Program-made: the position numbers and the translations under genes
Shown: in pieces, positions 39,801 to 47,237 of the stretch
Numbering within the stretch: position 1 is the first letter of the stretch
How the letters are laid out: each line of letters opens with the position of its first letter
Source of the DNA: Planctomycetia bacterium
GTDB taxonomy: Bacteria > Planctomycetota > Planctomycetia > Pirellulales > Thermoguttaceae
DNA length: 64,000 nt
Direction of reading: 5' to 3'
NCBI GenBank assembly: GCA_030527015.1
Contig: JAUNBR010000009.1
Coordinates: 1-64,000 of the forward strand
The notes under the pieces: generated by a model
Database searches by the model: none
Told to the model about the DNA's origin: nothing
Seen by the model: the letters and a program-made list of their open reading frames with translations, nothing else

Positions 39801-42800
39801 AGACCCAGTGCACGAAACTCTTCTTTCGATTTTTCCGCCTCATCTTTCCATAACTGTGTCACCTGCATGGCAAGAACATGAGTTACCATTAAATCATCAT
39901 ACGTCAGCAGACCGGGCCCAAGTGTGATTCCCGCTGCCTCACACATACGCTGGAACAGTGCTGGATCATTACGAAGTTTTTCCGCCACATGCTCATTTAG
40001 TGCTTCCGTGCTTTCCGCCAACGCGATTCCAGAAAGAATATTCTCTTCATTCAGAGAATAAATACTCGTCGCCAAAACATTTCCCTGAAAATCAATAATT
40101 TCTATGATCGTATCCAGATTATAATTTGTTTCGTCGACATCCACCCAAATCGTCTGACCCGGAGTGCCACTAAACGAATAAACATCCACATCCGAACGTC
40201 GGTCAGTCTGAACATTTCCATGGATCTCAAAACCCAGTCGGAGATTTTCATCACCAGAGACTAAATTTCCCGCCAGTGCGCCAAGATACTGCGCTTTCGC
40301 CGGCACACCATTCAGCTCCACTCCTCCGGTGGCAAGCTCCGATTCAATCACCGTTTCCATATTCGTGTCATTACTGTACTGAGACAGTACCAGACCACGC
40401 CACTCTCCCGGAAAACTCGAACCAAGACTATTATCCGTGTCTTTAAGCATCTTGCCGTTCAGATCCACTCCCGCGCCCACCGTATCATCAGAAAGCCCCG
40501 TTAAAACCACAGGATAACCAGGCACTCCAATTATCTGAAGTGTGCCACCGATACGATCCATTATATCCACCGGCTGACCCGTCGCCGTAATTCCCGCATT
40601 TTCTCCCTGGAACTTCACCACCAGGCTGCCTTCCGTCGAACTCTGTAACCTTAAGCCGCCGTACGTGTGGAAATTCGGAATCGTAATCTCGTCAAAAACG
40701 ATATGCACGATATCCACATCATCCCATGTGGACTCCGTGGTCAGCGTTTCTGCACGAACTACCATTCCATTCAGCTCATTCCCGGACATTCTATTTTCAC
40801 GCACCAACGGACCAGAATTATCCGAATATTTGTTGAAAATAGGCAGATAACTGTCTTCCGTCGCGGAGTAATATCCTGTCGCACGACCAGTGTCCGTGTT
40901 TAACGCATAAGACATGGCGTTCACATTTATACTGATCACCGCGCCTTCATTATTCAAAAACACATTATTCACAATAATCGGCTGACAATTCGTAATATTA
41001 AACAGCGCATCATTCGAAGGCCCATGCCCTATTCGCTGCCCCGTAATCTCTGTCGCGGCATTATTCTCAAAAACAGAATTCGCCACACGCAAGAACGCCT
41101 GACGTGCTTCAAAAGTATTAAAGTCAAAATACTCACCGCCGAACGCGACCGATCCGCCCGCATACATGAAACGTGCTAAATCAAAATATCCCGCAGAATC
41201 CGGCTGGAAATAAAATCCTCCCCAATTACCGGCCTCTGCCACCACCAACTGCTGATTCGAGTTAGTGTCAAAAACACCTCCGGCACCATAACGATCATCA
41301 TAAATCGAAGTAAAGATAATAGGCTCTGAGGTTTTTCCTTCCGCGATAATATGCGCTCCCGTTTCCGCCTCTATCAGCGCCTGATTCATTTTCAGAATAA
41401 TTCCCGAATCGATATGCAGACCCGCATCCGGCCGAGCTTCATAATGTAAAAATTCATTCGTAAGCGCATGATACCGAGCAATCGCCCCGGTATCCCCCCC
41501 TTCCAGGGTGAGATTTTCATTCAAAATATGGACGATATCATAATCATCAAATCTGGCTGTAACTTCCAGTGTTTGTAGCGATGATCCCGGAAGCGTGTCC
41601 ACCCGAATCATTAAACCGTTCATCGAATTCGTATACGTCGTGGTAACCAACTCTTCTTCCACCAGCTGAGTTTCTGTCGTCGTCAGCCGATTCCAACGAA
41701 TGTTTGGCCCCACACGATTATAATCCTGCGTGTAACGCTCCTCGACGACTTCCGTCGCCTGAGAACTGTCATGGAATGTCGATTCCATAAAACTGTTCGG
41801 ATCCGCAGAAATCACGGCGTTCGAGTTCCGTGTCAGCGTATTAAAGAGCACATTCACACGAGCTTCTTCCATATAAACAGGAGAATACGGTGTCCCGGCC
41901 AGTGCCCCGGAAGAAATCGGCTCTCCGCCTGTATTCACCCGGCCACCACCATACCGCATGTCCGCGAAAGCGACTGTGTTCAGGAAAATTCCCTCATTTT
42001 CCAGAATCGTTCGCGCGATTTTTGACGCATCCTCATTATGCGAATAATCCATTTTATTCCGGAACACCAGACCGCCCCAGTCACCATAACCCGGCGCACT
42101 ATTATTCGGATCCGTCTTTATGGATTCAGGTAATGCGTCATAAGAGCCGATGGAATCATCATTATAAGACGTAAAGTAAACCGGGTGATACGGCGTTCCC
42201 AAAACCTGTAATGACGCCAGGCTCTGGTCAATTCCCGTCATTCGGGAACCCACTTCAATATTCGCCTGCCGTAATTTAATCACCACGCCTTCATCGACGG
42301 TTACATTCACACCGTAAGGCACACAGAGAGTATTTCCATCCGGCAGCGCGTCATTCTGATTTCCCCATCCGATTAAATATGCCTGATTATCCGTCAAATC
42401 ACCATTCTGATTTACCTGCACATTTCCATCATATTCATACGGATTCGCGCGTTCATCAATAAAATCATTCCCATAATTATTCCCCAAAACACGCACCGCC
42501 GCGCCGATCGTGGTTTTCTCACCTTCCACCGTACCAGTTTTCTCAGACGCCAGATTCATGGCCGTATCCAGCGTTTTAACAGTCCGTGCCGTACCCGTGA
42601 CCGTGAGATTTCCATCCTCGCCCGTGACAAATTGCACTTCACGACCCAGCTTATCTACATATACTGTATTCTCCGTGGAACGAACGTCAAACCATGTATT
42701 CGAGATTCCTCCCGCCACACCATCCAGATCCCCATCCAGCAAATTACCATAACGGTCCGTTAAACCTTTCGTCGTATCCGGCATGAAATTCAGACGCAGT

Positions 42801-45800
42801 TCATAATCACCTTCCGTGTTTCCATACATTCCAGAATTCGCGATCGTCGGATCATAATTATCATTTCCCGTGGAACTAATCCCGATATAATACGTCCCGG
42901 CCTCTAACGCCATTTCCATGAATGAATCCTGACTGAAATAATCATCATTCCTCGCGACGATATTTCCATTCGCGTCAAAGAGAATTAAAACCGCGTTCAG
43001 CGAACTGGAGTCATAAAGCCGTTCCGCGACGACTTCTGCGGAAAACTTTCCACTACAATTCAGTGTAAATTTATGTAAATCGATATCCATTCCGTCCAGC
43101 CGGAATAAATACTGACCGTGAATCACATCATAATTTCCAGGAAACGCCGCTTCAGCATTCGACTCATAATAAACATCCCCTGACGTATTTTCGCCTGCAC
43201 CATCCCCCATAATCGTGCCAGCATCTAAATCGTACGTATGACCAAAACCTAAATTATGCATGATTTCATGCATCATCACGGAAGTAAAACCGGTACCAAT
43301 AAAACCATCTTCCGAAGTACCAAAATCTGCCGCATCCAGAACAGCAGCTCCACCGCCGCCAAGACCTGCCACCGAACCGGGACCACTCGTGCCACCCAGC
43401 ATGGCTAAATCACCCACACAGATCACTAAATCACAGGCCGGAGACGTGCCGTCCGCAAAATTCTCCACCTCTCTAAACTGGATTCCCATCCGCTGAGAAA
43501 TCATCGCCAGAATCTGACGCGCACCGTCCTTCTGCGCTTCCGAAATAACATTATCGAAACCATTATACTCATTCGGGAAGTTATATGACCACAGCGTAAT
43601 TCCAGGTTCCTGATCCGACGGATTTTCATCCACATCCGGATAATCCCACCCGGTAATATGCTGCTCTGAATCTAACGCCGTATCATTCGTCGGATGCAGC
43701 CTGTGCCCCGGTTCATCATTTCCACCAGGCCACACCAGATCATACACCTGATTTACGCCTGCAAGACGCCCATTATTCGGCGAAATCTGACCCTGAATCA
43801 CCAGCGTCTGACCATTTCCATCCAAAACCCGATTTCCAAATTCCGACAGTCCCTTCTGCTGACGCTCCACATTTTCGAACTGCGCCTGAAGTGCTACAAA
43901 TTCCGCCTGTTTTTCTGCAAGAGTTTCCCGAAGCACTTCAATTTCTGCATTATCAGGATCCACCCTTTCAAAAAATTCAATTATTCTTTCCAGATCAATA
44001 ATTTCCGCTTCCTTCGCCAGGATATAAAAATCTTGCTGAGACACCTCTTTCGCAGTCGCGAAAGAATCATCCCCTGCCGTTTCTTGCACCGCCACTTCCA
44101 GCACATCATATCCACGTATCACCTCTCCGATACGTAAACGGAAAGATCCCTGACCATCTTCTATAACTTTATCTGTCTCCTCATCCGTTTCTTTAAACAG
44201 ATTCGCCAAATCGTCCGCAAAAAAGAGTGTCGCCTTCCCTACACGCGTTTTCTCATCAAAAACATATGACACGCGAACCGGCGTTACATATTTATCATCC
44301 GTCGTCGTGGCCGTATCTCGCGTATAAATTAAACTGAAAAATTCAGGTGCCAGCGCATCATACTCATTTCCTGCACCATCCTGTGCTTTATATGTTTCCA
44401 GTGCATCATTATTAAAGTACACATCCACCCGGTCACGATACTGAATGATATTTCCCTCCGCATCCGAAACCGTCGGCTGCGGCACTACCGTGGTAATATA
44501 CGGCGCTAATTCCAATTCAAAATGAAACGCTTCGTCCCGGCCAGGTGCGTCAAATTCCTCCGCGCCATACGGCACTCCGACAGTGTTCTGTAACACCACA
44601 TCTTCCGCACTAAGCGCGTTTCCATGAATCCGGATTTCATAATGATCATCCACCAGCGTTTCCGCAAAACGAATAATCACTTCATTCGAATTATCTCCCA
44701 CTCCGATATATCCGATCGGAACCTGATACTCATATGTCAGACTTTCTTCTATATTTTCTGAGGCCTCAAAATCCGACAATTCATGCATATTCCCCGTGCG
44801 CCATACCGTAATCGCGCTGAGAGTTTCTGGATCGATCGCCTGCCCTAAACTAAAGCGCAGAGTCAGCTCCGTCGGCGCAGCTTCCACCGTGTCTCCCGAC
44901 TCGATGACTTTTCCCGTACTGGGAATAACCGCACTTAAAGAAGGCCCACCACTTACTCCTTCCACTCCATGAATCGATAAAGACCAGTCTGTAAATGTTC
45001 CCGTACCGCCCGTGGCCAAATCCCGAACAGTTAACTGCCAATCACCGCCAGATTCCTCACCCCAACAAAACGTGGAACTAAACGTCCATTCATTATAACC
45101 AAAAGATTCCATCCCCATAAATGCCGCCATCTGCGTGTCATGCAGCTCTGCCAGTACCGACTCCGTACCAGAAGGCGAAATCAAAACGACTTCCAAATCT
45201 CCCGTTACCGTATGTGGAATATTCACCTTCACTTCCACCCGCTCCACAAACTGAATATAATTCGGCATACTAATCGTGGAGCTTACCCCCTGCGTGCTGC
45301 TGTCTGGAATACGCTGATTCACCGCCACCGTACCAGAATGAATGGAACCCATGGGCAAAACATTCGTCCATTCCTGAGCTGCTTTCACCGCCGCGGCCGC
45401 ATCTATTAAACCAAAACCATATTTATGATTCACCCAGTTTCCTGCACCATTCCGCTTCCAACCAGCGTCATCCGGATCATTCTTCACCGCGGTCTGCTGC
45501 AAAATATACTGCACATCTCGATATGTCAGAGCAGGATTCGCTTCCAGCATCAGCGCGATGACTCCCGAAACGATCGGTGCCGCGGCGGAGGTCCCGCCAA
45601 AATCATTCGTATAATTCGCATCTTCATAATTCTCCGCGGAATTACCGTCATTATATCCCGCCGTACCCGTTCTGTCTGTGGTGGTAATCCCGATCTCCAC
45701 CGCATCCGTGGCATCACTTGACGGTGCCGAAATAAACAGCGCAGCTCCCGGTGTGGAATAATAAGTCTGTTTTCCATCCGGCCCGACAGCCGCGACACCA

Positions 45801-46906
45801 ATTACATGAATATTATTTACCAGACCATCCTGGTTCACGTTTCCGCCCGTCTCTAAATCATTACCACCAGCGACGACATAAATAACGCCCTTACCATTCC
45901 GGCCTTCCGTCACTCCTGCTTCGATCGCCGCCTGAGCCAGCGGACCGATTCCTTCCGGAATACCCACGCGCGGACCGATCGGCCCCCAACTATTACTGGA
46001 AATGTCGATCTGATCGATATGACTGCCCAGCGCAAGTGCCGTGGTGAAATCCGTCATATTCTCACCCAGCAGACGTACTGCCACCAGATTCGCGTCAAAA
46101 GCGGAGCCTACACCACCAACTTCATTATTATTTCCCAGTGCAGCACCCGCCACCGCCGTACCATGCATATCCTCGTCCGTCTTCGGTGAAGGATTCGTAT
46201 TATCTTCGTCATAATCATAACTTAATGCAGCCAAATAATGTGCCCGTAAATCCTCGTGTGTGAAATCCACACCGTCATCCACGATCGCGATCGTCACCCC
46301 GGCACCCGTGGCTAAATCCCATGCCTCCACAATATTAATATCAGTCGTACCACCCTCAAAACCAAGAATTTCTCCGTCATTTTCTAAATGCCACTGTTCC
46401 TCAAAAAGTGGGTCGGCGGGCACATAACGTGTGGTATACTCCGTAATCGTTAATGGATAATAAAACGCTAAATCTTCCAGGGTACCTAGACGCGCCGCCG
46501 CTTCACGCCAACTGGTATTCGTGGAAAACTCCCATACATACGTCCCTTCCACGAAACCTGTCGACCCGCGCTGATCGGCTCCTATAAGATCCGCCATTTT
46601 TAGTGAATCCACGCCGTCTTTTACCCCGACGACCCACGAATCCACATTCGCCAACTTCTCCTCAGAATACCGCGTCAGATCAGAGGCTTCCTGCAGCGCG
46701 TTCTCCTGATTATATGCCCACAACAGATCCTTATACTCGATCGTGGACGGAGTCACACTTAACAGAACACGCTCCTCACACTGTTCCAGATGTAAACCAC
46801 GTGGCGTCCCCGCTTCAGGACGGCTCTTCGAAGCCTGCCCATATGATCCACGATTCTTCTTCAGAATGGCTGCAGAAAAGCGATACAACTTGTTCCAAAT
46901 ACCCAT
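24803..46906 (-). CDS. Giant multidomain surface protein with subtilisin and metzincin-like sites
   Basis: A 7,367-aa protein with AAGGAG 7 nt before ATG 46906. The N-terminus lacks a standard signal peptide but has LEQCEERVLLS (40-50), the planctomycete LExRxLLS-type element. Subtilase domain: VDDGVDF (D210), DMHGTAVAG (H248), GGTSAAAP (S440). A P-domain follows (about 550-650). At 1213-1223 HEIMHNLGFGH is a metzincin zinc motif. PPC-type beta domains (about 1270-1360, 2225-2285), right-handed beta-helix segments (about 1950-1985, 4720-4795), a dockerin-like GDVDGDSDFDTQDA (about 4119), GEVED/DFGDAP modules (about 5075-5650 and 6834), an SdrD-type region, a Calx-beta stretch (about 6130) and a beta-propeller-like part (about 6260-6635) come next. 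It is probably a secreted adhesin or protease; the exact function is unknown. Confidence 0.9.
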   Translation of the reverse strand: MGIWNKLYRFSAAILKKNRGSYGQASKSRPEAGTPRGLHLEQCEERVLLSVTPSTIEYKDLLWAYNQENALQEASDLTRYSEEKLANVDSWVVGVKDGVDSLKMADLIGADQRGSTGFVEGTYVWEFSTNTSWREAAARLGTLEDLAFYYPLTITEYTTRYVPADPLFEEQWHLENDGEILGFEGGTTDINIVEAWDLATGAGVTIAIVDDGVDFTHEDLRAHYLAALSYDYDEDNTNPSPKTDEDMHGTAVAGAALGNNNEVGGVGSAFDANLVAVRLLGENMTDFTTALALGSHIDQIDISSNSWGPIGPRVGIPEGIGPLAQAAIEAGVTEGRNGKGVIYVVAGGNDLETGGNVNQDGLVNNIHVIGVAAVGPDGKQTYYSTPGAALFISAPSSDATDAVEIGITTTDRTGTAGYNDGNSAENYEDANYTNDFGGTSAAAPIVSGVIALMLEANPALTYRDVQYILQQTAVKNDPDDAGWKRNGAGNWVNHKYGFGLIDAAAAVKAAQEWTNVLPMGSIHSGTVAVNQRIPDSSTQGVSSTISMPNYIQFVERVEVKVNIPHTVTGDLEVVLISPSGTESVLAELHDTQMAAFMGMESFGYNEWTFSSTFCWGEESGGDWQLTVRDLATGGTGTFTDWSLSIHGVEGVSGGPSLSAVIPSTGKVIESGDTVEAAPTELTLRFSLGQAIDPETLSAITVWRTGNMHELSDFEASENIEESLTYEYQVPIGYIGVGDNSNEVIIRFAETLVDDHYEIRIHGNALSAEDVVLQNTVGVPYGAEEFDAPGRDEAFHFELELAPYITTVVPQPTVSDAEGNIIQYRDRVDVYFNNDALETYKAQDGAGNEYDALAPEFFSLIYTRDTATTTDDKYVTPVRVSYVFDEKTRVGKATLFFADDLANLFKETDEETDKVIEDGQGSFRLRIGEVIRGYDVLEVAVQETAGDDSFATAKEVSQQDFYILAKEAEIIDLERIIEFFERVDPDNAEIEVLRETLAEKQAEFVALQAQFENVERQQKGLSEFGNRVLDGNGQTLVIQGQISPNNGRLAGVNQVYDLVWPGGNDEPGHRLHPTNDTALDSEQHITGWDYPDVDENPSDQEPGITLWSYNFPNEYNGFDNVISEAQKDGARQILAMISQRMGIQFREVENFADGTSPACDLVICVGDLAMLGGTSGPGSVAGLGGGGAAVLDAADFGTSEDGFIGTGFTSVMMHEIMHNLGFGHTYDLDAGTIMGDGAGENTSGDVYYESNAEAAFPGNYDVIHGQYLFRLDGMDIDLHKFTLNCSGKFSAEVVAERLYDSSSLNAVLILFDANGNIVARNDDYFSQDSFMEMALEAGTYYIGISSTGNDNYDPTIANSGMYGNTEGDYELRLNFMPDTTKGLTDRYGNLLDGDLDGVAGGISNTWFDVRSTENTVYVDKLGREVQFVTGEDGNLTVTGTARTVKTLDTAMNLASEKTGTVEGEKTTIGAAVRVLGNNYGNDFIDERANPYEYDGNVQVNQNGDLTDNQAYLIGWGNQNDALPDGNTLCVPYGVNVTVDEGVVIKLRQANIEVGSRMTGIDQSLASLQVLGTPYHPVYFTSYNDDSIGSYDALPESIKTDPNNSAPGYGDWGGLVFRNKMDYSHNEDASKIARTILENEGIFLNTVAFADMRYGGGRVNTGGEPISSGALAGTPYSPVYMEEARVNVLFNTLTRNSNAVISADPNSFMESTFHDSSQATEVVEERYTQDYNRVGPNIRWNRLTTTETQLVEEELVTTTYTNSMNGLMIRVDTLPGSSLQTLEVTARFDDYDIVHILNENLTLEGGDTGAIARYHALTNEFLHYEARPDAGLHIDSGIILKMNQALIEAETGAHIIAEGKTSEPIIFTSIYDDRYGAGGVFDTNSNQQLVVAEAGNWGGFYFQPDSAGYFDLARFMYAGGSVAFGGEYFDFNTFEARQAFLRVANSVFENNAATEITGQRIGHGPSNDALFNITNCQPIIVNNVFLNNEGAVISINVNAMSYALNTDTGRATGYYSATEDSYLPIFNKYSDNSGPLVRENRMSGNELNGMVVRAETLTTESTWDDVDIVHIVFDEITIPNFHTYGGLRLQSSTEGSLVVKFQGENAGITATGQPVDIMDRIGGTLQIIGVPGYPVVLTGLSDDTVGAGVDLNGKMLKDTDNSLGSSFPGEWRGLVLSQYSNDTNMETVIESELATGGVELNGVPAKAQYLGALAGNLVSGDENLRLGFEIHGNVQTDRRSDVDVYSFSGTPGQTIWVDVDETNYNLDTIIEIIDFQGNVLATSIYSLNEENILSGIALAESTEALNEHVAEKLRNDPALFQRMCEAAGITLGPGLLTYDDLMVTHVLAMQVTQLWKDEAEKSKEEFRALGLQSSMNDNVWVRDSRDYYAINPKDAGMRVVLPGSLGTSATQNTYYLRVSSYVPDYLLYETDANGETLYDGNGEKIPLSVLKDGVEVPITEEDIINGGQTGGRYQIQVRLQEDQQKPGSMISYGDIRYAMNGITVEGFPVNSPLTTEVGDNGNNETRANAQYIGNVLETNQAKVTVSGYVSGENDVDWYEFRVEVTGIQNIPGVTPDAATLYPVEFDIDYADDLGRPDVDIWVFNEAGQLILGGNSSSLVDDTQYPDTSNPLQNGSYGSDDATIGTVYLPVGTYHVAVALGGMVPAILQQTQLRIEPIESVTRIVEDHISPSPEEANVPTSHETSFGFTAEKYAFSDVTMYISTAGDLFSVNPFTGEVLVDVSTDMAVLPGVYYGDIYMRNDGRIFAMPNVEWGDATPPEFQELNLGNAATTLDDRSTNLIALWPDGEPEDVVQVNNHFVTIHALVSGIGNSVGNIRTNRGFYGVGSTPQIENQDATAPTRNLIWAFNDNGTAVPYPWDGVDADRLPTNPIPLAQLYTSTTFQFTDATDTEFVRGDANTFLTPGDIHDGTRVDFVYSYVDDPDNEEHRLSFEFDTGYDLELNPWGVVGPNAVQDGDTFAIDVDGESYVFEFESNSSIMIPNQVVTADRNMGILEWLQANHFGEGNPPFTFTIVNMENNEFILFELVDSTSDRLEDSTAPEGRVAIDIALAPDNTDSIPMSLASAFATAINSVEGFGITATIYHKDTNYDGEDKEGNEPWGISLSGDTTLSLVQYNGEVGNTLPGIVAIGRDGVTGDNTPIFFDPMHQVGAVGGAYIDANRALGEAIVEAINTKLQGKVIASYANRTGEEINNAGVTSIYNRTVGDRITIASLGAGDNITVTLNGRAAFTNVVSPGENNNIIISGMSPVQADPNNPDLDVMDHHGGFFNGVDVIFQMNTALADVQVNYNETWNAVTEVLSASALTITYNPNVHTANDIINAINNFSFTSRHGTTFQPFIAELQQPDQAGAVNDGSGLLALGAGHTVTLGGGHRGTKGLTYRQDYRHDGTLATDGVILPEAYRILITAEMTGAEISKAFNAAIHATEAEPYNNFYTSILDGENVVLMPGDNWTDVNVIGIEITQRHADSIRHEGEGPGGEITGMAWLHGGEDDDELYAVCNAGGLYRVIGLPDEAVSVRVNDYNYAPVDEEGEYRTIEQVRNTIRLEFIADLGINFSSLSNGPQTVEEGLYSNFLFATDNAGNIYCFDTEGNFQNVFYNGQSSISTGLDVVTGITFSNIDFNLWHETTERETTAGHGFTQTYTGSHEDTAGGTSWRYGLDPNAGMQIFEDAGANNAANNRILVNYRGTNADALNTYETPGGSNGSLLTEEFSLVGYSAEDKPVLTFNYYLDTDDADALDSFRVYITSTDPAWKNHFAPEDVTVAENGLDAQLGTPSWNLIASSDMAIGNIQENNGMFRQIAIDMSAYAGMNNLQLRFIFNTSDSVGVGHFQSEGDWLYALPGYQLSSGDTFSISSAVNAFSVGDIQDFELMLGYRMLLPGSAGASIAEGDWFRMEDRFGNQADFYFVKYNTEIPDGASGNAVPIRITDNMTSVEVADEIRDAIRRAVVVDGIIRGVTADDVTEDDTIVDEQNVCISGAYNLELHMTSQGELPEDLALIESVDGQARVDSTGTIALDSVDRLQFVGFRFIEEEGGAEAWTEVDFLNGEANPYEFSVADRYGSVVNFRLFSIQERIVNPLEPDVVPIIFGNFPRMDAGNDIQGNRVPGDVDGDSDFDTQDAMTIIAMVIQEQIDAGILRGLEVYATGDSVMIKAANWVHSEEGPREDVFVGHTWKSGGYTQLNPSAFPVRFAGIVENETGGMEFTELTYGASKEHVAQAIALAMENCFNSIQVPVEAWQTNDKISFNGVEYVIQEEGQTATAGGDEVIHVTAGATDYEIAVQVRDALLENNSLMFDVLDRGEQGVFLIYTHYTIYPVDTDVQLTTTIGAEETVYTLNRLGTYTASKIKVGEDDKVNIIGSRVNPRILMSSGPLPFTHRLQADTGIDDLPQQGGNNSGEGIYLDDFILGFYERGTMYTATEPNQALPAGVGSWYDFVTVGAPAVTEGSYQLQIRPGTEYGVSQGGVLQIARSLDTNSRLTRELTLLCPQGNAIHHLERIIIGDGDNEIQFQMILADLADTEGLLVPSASDPRVMFTAAGAIPVIYTGSESKLEMAALLVDAVNRANRIYGEGYLFTFDVQATLNGDGGKGGVDLYGGAWITFGDPETTNFRMYQYDGDEQNVSYQGAANGDFGNGGFTAYGDNNAVSSQGLIFINSNMIAYSAENGVNISSAGTRDMEENYPHPGVSATLVQTNADRLVNGVAIINNVIAYSNQAGISFEGDNSADAFFGGARLFAHVANNTIYGGTSEEGEVIGILVGPNSAPTLLNNVVANTDVAISIDATSRATTVVGHNAFHQNVDIGTVGDRAIIIDDEERVFVNPGELNFYPAMESKIIDAARDSLPDRAAFVNLKRMLGIEESPIIAPDLDMYGQRRTDDPNNNYYVGGGVTSFKDIGAIDRVDFEGPTAELVMPLDNRGNSTYVGSDIDPLRGDALVVSEPMSVFSIQLLDNGTGIQDSSVLASSVQVYLWPNSNTYNPEEAILLSNTIDYVFDYDSLNNVIHLYPVTGVWKQGYRYQIIVSNNSEDPASITDLAGNLLQANRPNGNQEQGGMFQGTTQFWIRLSGYDFGDAPDPTYPTLEENDGARHIIVPGFQLGQNVSAELDARENDTDTFDDGVTIYNDYQLKLGEITEITVNVTAGESYQDADGYVGYLNAWLDVNGDGVWDNDGDYVLRDLQVKSGENRIFVDLTNITLPEGFDRNDPDAFYSSQFRFRLTSVTAAEAGIDFSGAADDGEVEDYEVRLVNNYFDYGDMPAIYDGQDPKTSGRHIVTYDADGNFVGPYFGAIRPDVDRQPQWSNDAKGDDDNSGRNDENGIILGMLIPGSDFKVNAEVNLNGATQAYISAWMVMKTEDDGWEWVCIINNHVVREDGIHEITAEYKLPEDTEDFETYIRFRISSERINDPCSLAQDGEIEDYQIFSTSDPKDFGDAPNTYGTNQAANGAWHYIALNYDLYLGKDTGDVRYSGVDAEMNGLPTDTAQGDDLSGYYNDENGVVFVERIVPGRNAMIDVTVTGAGYLTGWIDYNRNGVFDPEEIIIYEGCDNLEVAKPTTNEDIPGYFVDGGAGKVVTFTVPVPENLEAGETYARFRLSSERVLPTGPVGSGRIDENDPEAGSFGEVEDYKVKIELGDAVISGYVFNDLNKNGQWDMQPYTSVPQFTFVQPSFSTTSRLTKGDGIYQRVPLGFNLNYFGTTYSSLTIHTDGYVYFGDTQPVSKEDPNVPMIAVFWSDNDTRTNGMVSYDKGFTDEGNAYIQIIWNDVAASGGSASATNTYVLYIENHPDGSIMAMRYDKIQWTCADGVNGFGTVGEDEESSVGTAAVAGFFGANAAPVVVRSALTEAQSAQFLERNVYTYRFDNSTGMPGGLEPGMTQYDVYDPATQRYYNYDIRICLEYSNGEKVYTHPWMDNPLTVTDEMGYFEFTDLFAGEYIVYMEELQGDLWVATAPNRTTTLLGDGTMRFQISDVESIQHNSTFTITQLKDGVLSPITFQFVDESLGMAASGLGIPIGFNSQMDAPLDVMEKVIVAMKAGNNAFALSAKIVNGVIEIGPTAATQTVSATILYDVNLSGLNGAMEIITSYTNPASADRPAHYVVFLEGNESGENGKDKVSGVDFGAFRKGEIRIVDTTITEGNEGETIVEVDVELTGSFGGEYAFSYGTSDALIASGEILGYRVDEAGNITTEPIYAGQALGGEAGEIVGYYAAGVTLLNKDGSSYVVGEDEEIPIYADYRQQSGIYQFITTPQGTPATPWTITQLTNTLNQNNYDARISGNRIIYVSNDGNDDEIYVYDHSVGAVIWCTDNAVEDNYADIDGDWAIWSTVENGRYQLFAYNLETNRTVRVTDSAERQCINPRISGTTVIWEEVINSSQGRSELKMADLNGDPLANVVTVYYYTPGYEILVDSIRINTNEAGVAQAVWTVRSTVNDSTRVWYYDGTRSGAVNPAATQDESNPQISNGVIVYESGTNTQRDIYYYMIGQEAPVRVPTAGGTNLVPQVSDGIICWRGRDALTGSWDIFYYDTNSENAGVVNISNSVYHDDAPVIMGNYIAWRGETESLVKEGISVWDVYFYDIQTGAIALNITQDDKNDSSPLISEDMIVWRGSDTNSGAYQIYIATKETPKIVETIKLVIYGDYEIEEDEIFKLLIQEVGDGNVIIRQDEATIVILNDDGNMDFGDTPAPYPTLLNDNGARHNANSGYLLGTKIDADTDGRPSVNADGDNTLITNDEDGVIFPDNFLLIPGMTATFKVNVTLPQDVESAKLDAWIDFNGNGNWLDAGDQILTSYTVVNGENTITVAVPKTAFSGKSYARFRLSAEGGLSPTGYCATGEVEDYAVTIGRLPSNDSEVLELLGLEQTTGGDVVTFEISEEGTHFVVNMNGISTRYDISQYRMVTIDALTGKDSFHFVGTEGVENMLIWPTEGYFILQDYNLSVVVRNFTSITADGNGGADAVQLYGSYRDDLYQDEVNSDGIRTVQMTEKTVANREKAYDTEVTGLDMSQAMVTVYASQGGNDLAVMDSIQQGDQLILTGRNLEVVNAKGRSVTYLYDFSEIQTENKQKDVSLEVFGSSSEDRVEVTGYDISLEGSDYHHQLTGGFAQANIYGNGGRQATVRGTGGDDTFTVLPNSVIRETRTADGETVTLSVFGFTNIAVNQADQGTATVALYDSEGDDILVMNPYSAHMYGAGYSILVSGFRNISTYSINGGNDQARIYDSENDDNLYTKQNTVHLFNEKFYNYASGFKTTSVYSTTGGNDSAYLVDTNTDSDLLFSPAYTRMVNNKYAMSVYSFQSVDTSGSLAVPNAAQITDAVVSELVENDLLQPETSRSDNSDKEAADLLVGQGNTVTNEDLSAIDFLLSTGKWRKNK

Positions 46907-47116
46907 GAAACTTCTCCTTAAAACTTATGTTTTATTCAGACACTTACGTCCATTAAATTTCTAAACAAAATAATATTACACTTATATCCGTACTCGTCTT
47001 CATTCATACCCGTATTTTTTAATCGAATACCGGGATCACTGAATTTATATCTTTTCTTACTTTTTATTTTTTATATATCTGGTGAATTTCCAAATCAAAT
47101 ATAAAATCATATACAA

Positions 47117-47132
47117 TATACTTGATTCTCCT
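47117..47132 (+). repeat. 16-nt solo MITE end
   Basis: TATACTTGATTCTCCT directly precedes a full copy starting TATACCTGATTCTCC. It is broken at the same position as the other 16-nt ends. Confidence 0.5.
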
Positions 47133-47237
47133 TATACCTGATTCTCCTTTAAATTTCCGTTTAGTGCGGCTCTAAAGCAGGCATTTTCAGCGAAGCAAAA
47201 TGCCGAGGAAGCAGAAATTTATAGTGCATCGAGTATA
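47133..47237 (+). repeat. MITE copy
   Basis: Full-length forward copy (TATACCTGATTCTCCTTTAA at the left, GTGCATCGAGTATA at the right), upstream of the giant gene start. The core hairpin GGCATTTTCAGCGAAGC is intact. Confidence 0.88.

Noticed and set aside
24791-46908. Many plus-strand open frames of 60-230 codons opposite the giant gene
   Set aside because: They are antisense shadows rich in Arg, Ile and His without domain character, caused by the base composition of the giant gene.
47008-47034. Hairpin CCCGTATT/AATACCGGG upstream of the giant gene
   Set aside because: A short stem with a bulge and no T-run in a sensible direction; too weak to call a regulator or terminator.
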